NCBI RefSeq assembly: GCF_013410565.1
Contig: NZ_JACCFO010000001.1
Coordinates: forward strand, 4,588,001-4,652,000
Length of the DNA stretch: 64,000 nt
Direction of reading: 5' to 3'
Source: Streptomonospora nanhaiensis
Lineage (GTDB): Bacteria > Actinomycetota > Actinomycetes > Streptosporangiales > Streptosporangiaceae
The notes below the pieces were generated by a model. The model had not been told where the DNA came from. It saw nothing but the letters and a program-made list of their open reading frames with translations, and made no database searches. The position numbers and the translations under genes are program-made. Position 1 is the stretch's first letter; every line of letters starts with the position of its first letter. Positions 62,557 through 64,000 of this stretch are shown piece by piece.

Positions 62557-63885
62557 CTACAGCGAGGTCGGCGGGGTGGTGGCCGACAGGTGCATGGCGG
62601 TCAGCGAGAACGCGTGCCCGGCCTTGGTGAGCCGGTGCCGGCCGCCGCCGCCCAGAAGATCGCCGCCCACCACGAACCCCAGGGTCTCCAGCAGCCAGGT
62701 GACCGTGATCAGCACCGAGCCCACCTGCTGGGTGTCGGGCAGGCGGCCGTCGTGCCCCCAGCCGGAGTCGGCCAGCACCAGCCGGGCCTCCTCGGCGAGG
62801 TCGGGCTCGTCCTGGCGGGCGTGCACGCCGGTGGACCGGGCCGAGCGCGACAGCAGCAGCCCCAGCAGGGTCTCGGTGGCGGCCTGGGCGAAGCCGTCGG
62901 TGTCCAGGACGCTCTCGGCCACGGCGCGCCACAGCGCCTCGGTGTCGGCGTGCAGGTGGCGTCCGCGGCGGGTGAGCACCAGGCGGCGGCCCGAGCGGCG
63001 CACCGCCCGCATGGTGCGCAGCAGCTTGTGCAGCGCGATGAGCTGGGTGACGTCGGTCTCGCTGCGCGGCGGCGCGGGCGAGGTGGACCACTCGAACTCC
63101 GCGCACAGCTCCCGCACGACGCTGGGGGAGATGTAGCCGATCTGGGTGAGGCCGATGCCGTCGTCGGCGTAGTCGAGCAGCCGCACGACCGGCGCGAGCG
63201 CCGTGCCGGCGTCGGGCGGGGTCTCGGCGCCGGTGATGAGCTGGCCCAGCAGCGGCCACAGCCGCCGGCGGTGCGGGTGGGAGGGCGACTCCAGCCAGCC
63301 GCGCACCCGCTCCTCGCGCACGCGGTCCAGGCGGCTGCGGCCCTGGGGGTCGGGCCGGGTGAGGAAGGCCCGCGCCTGCTGCTGCTGGGCGGCGCGCCAG
63401 CCGGGGGTGCCGGGGCGGATGTCGTCGAGGGCCACGGCGATCTCCAGGCTGGCGGAGGTGGCCTGGTAGGCGTCGATCTCGGCCTTGCCCAGGGCGCTGC
63501 CCCAGGTCAGCTCCGGCAGGTCGGGCGGCTCCACGCAGGACGCCCGCATGGCGCGCCGGTAGAGCTGGCGCCCGGAGTCGTGGCTGATCCGGTAGGCCTC
63601 AAGGATCTGGCGGGTGCGCGTGGAGGTGCAGATGGCGGCGTAGCGGTCCAGGCCCAGCAGGGCGAACAGCCGGCCCAGGGAGCGCGCCGCGAACAGGCGC
63701 TCGGCGGAGTCGGTGGAGAAGCGCACCGGCAGCACGTACCAGCAGAACTCCTGCACGGCGTGCTGGGTGAGGGCTTCGAGGTTGCGGCCGTCGGTGAGGG
63801 TGGACAGCGCGGTCTCGGCGACCTGGGCGGCGCGGGAGTCGGCGCGGGCGAGTTGGGCGAGGGCGGAAGCGACGGTCTCCTGCAT
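62557..63885 (-). CDS. Conserved actinobacterial protein of unknown function
   Basis: The 442-residue protein is mostly helical with no membrane segment. Two stretches look like winged-helix domains: GIGLTQIGYISPSVVRELCA followed by RSGRRLVLTRRGRHLHADTE, and SVLITVTWLLETLGFVVGGD with RHRLTKAGHAF. This double wHTH pattern occurs in uncharacterised actinobacterial proteins. ATG 63885 has GGGGGAGG about 13 bases upstream. Nothing more specific can be said about its role. Confidence 0.75.
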   Translation of the reverse strand: MQETVASALAQLARADSRAAQVAETALSTLTDGRNLEALTQHAVQEFCWYVLPVRFSTDSAERLFAARSLGRLFALLGLDRYAAICTSTRTRQILEAYRISHDSGRQLYRRAMRASCVEPPDLPELTWGSALGKAEIDAYQATSASLEIAVALDDIRPGTPGWRAAQQQQARAFLTRPDPQGRSRLDRVREERVRGWLESPSHPHRRRLWPLLGQLITGAETPPDAGTALAPVVRLLDYADDGIGLTQIGYISPSVVRELCAEFEWSTSPAPPRSETDVTQLIALHKLLRTMRAVRRSGRRLVLTRRGRHLHADTEALWRAVAESVLDTDGFAQAATETLLGLLLSRSARSTGVHARQDEPDLAEEARLVLADSGWGHDGRLPDTQQVGSVLITVTWLLETLGFVVGGDLLGGGGRHRLTKAGHAFSLTAMHLSATTPPTSL

Positions 63886-64000
63886 GGCGTGTACGCCACC
63901 TCCCCCTTCAACTCGGCCGGCGGCCCGCCTCAGCCGCCGGGCCGCGCGGTGTCCGCCGGTCCGCGGCGGGTGGTTCAGCCCGTGCCCCGCGGGCCGTCGG

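Overview
The window comes from a high-GC actinomycete chromosome. The third codon position is almost always G or C, many genes start with GTG, short TANNNT -10 boxes often lie 6-8 bases before a start codon, and a mycothiol gene (mshB) is present. Together with the streptogrisin-type protease and the Tcp-type conjugation cluster this suggests a Nocardiopsis/Streptomonospora-like member of the Streptosporangiales. That placement is an inference from gene content, not from an alignment.

Layout. 1-5.6 kb: accessory genes (frameshifted alpha/beta hydrolase, small membrane protein, TetR regulator with a DHA2 drug-efflux pump, a short GyrB-like ATPase, an MFS remnant, an esterase). 5.6-10.6 kb: a mobile and defence-like patch. 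It holds an IS481-family element with a nonsense-broken transposase, the 3' end of a CHAT-protease gene cut at the IS border, an unknown protein, a higB-higA-hydrolase operon and a Phd/RelE operon. The last two modules are bounded by three copies of one directly repeated sequence. 10.9-25.9 kb: a type IV secretion/conjugation-like operon: a TcpC-like protein, a VirB2-like pilin, a 1,921-residue protein joining a TcpE-like membrane domain to a MinD-like ATPase through a very long disordered linker with six copies of one peptide motif, a VirB4 ATPase, a VirB6/TrbL-like channel protein, a second assembly protein, a transglycosylase/NlpC-P60 hydrolase and an anchored protein of unknown role. No relaxase, coupling ATPase or integrase is visible in the window.

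26-41.5 kb: mostly core genes. These are an AbiEi-like protein, a soluble Ser/Thr kinase, RecD2, a DUF5685 protein with a cysteine-rich tail, a Nudix hydrolase, TypA/BipA, a flavin monooxygenase, and a five-gene cluster ending in a membrane-fused spermidine synthase. 41.5-50 kb: two succinate dehydrogenase/fumarate reductase operons on opposite strands with a LysR regulator between them. The sdhCAB set on the plus strand ends in a strong terminator.

50-64 kb: an SpoU-type methyltransferase, an MHS-type transporter, a small protein ending in an amyloid-like (RHIM-like) motif, a DUF3054 gene whose upstream region carries a second, intact IS481-family element, a MarR-controlled pair (deazaflavin-dependent oxidoreductase and DUF6069 membrane protein), a streptogrisin-like protease, an S9 peptidase, mshB with its DUF6113 partner, an M50 site-2-type protease and an actinobacterial protein of unknown role.

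The two IS481-type elements share three features: insertion at CTAG, a transposase stop codon supplied by the duplicated target, and an inverted repeat that folds over the transposase ribosome binding site.
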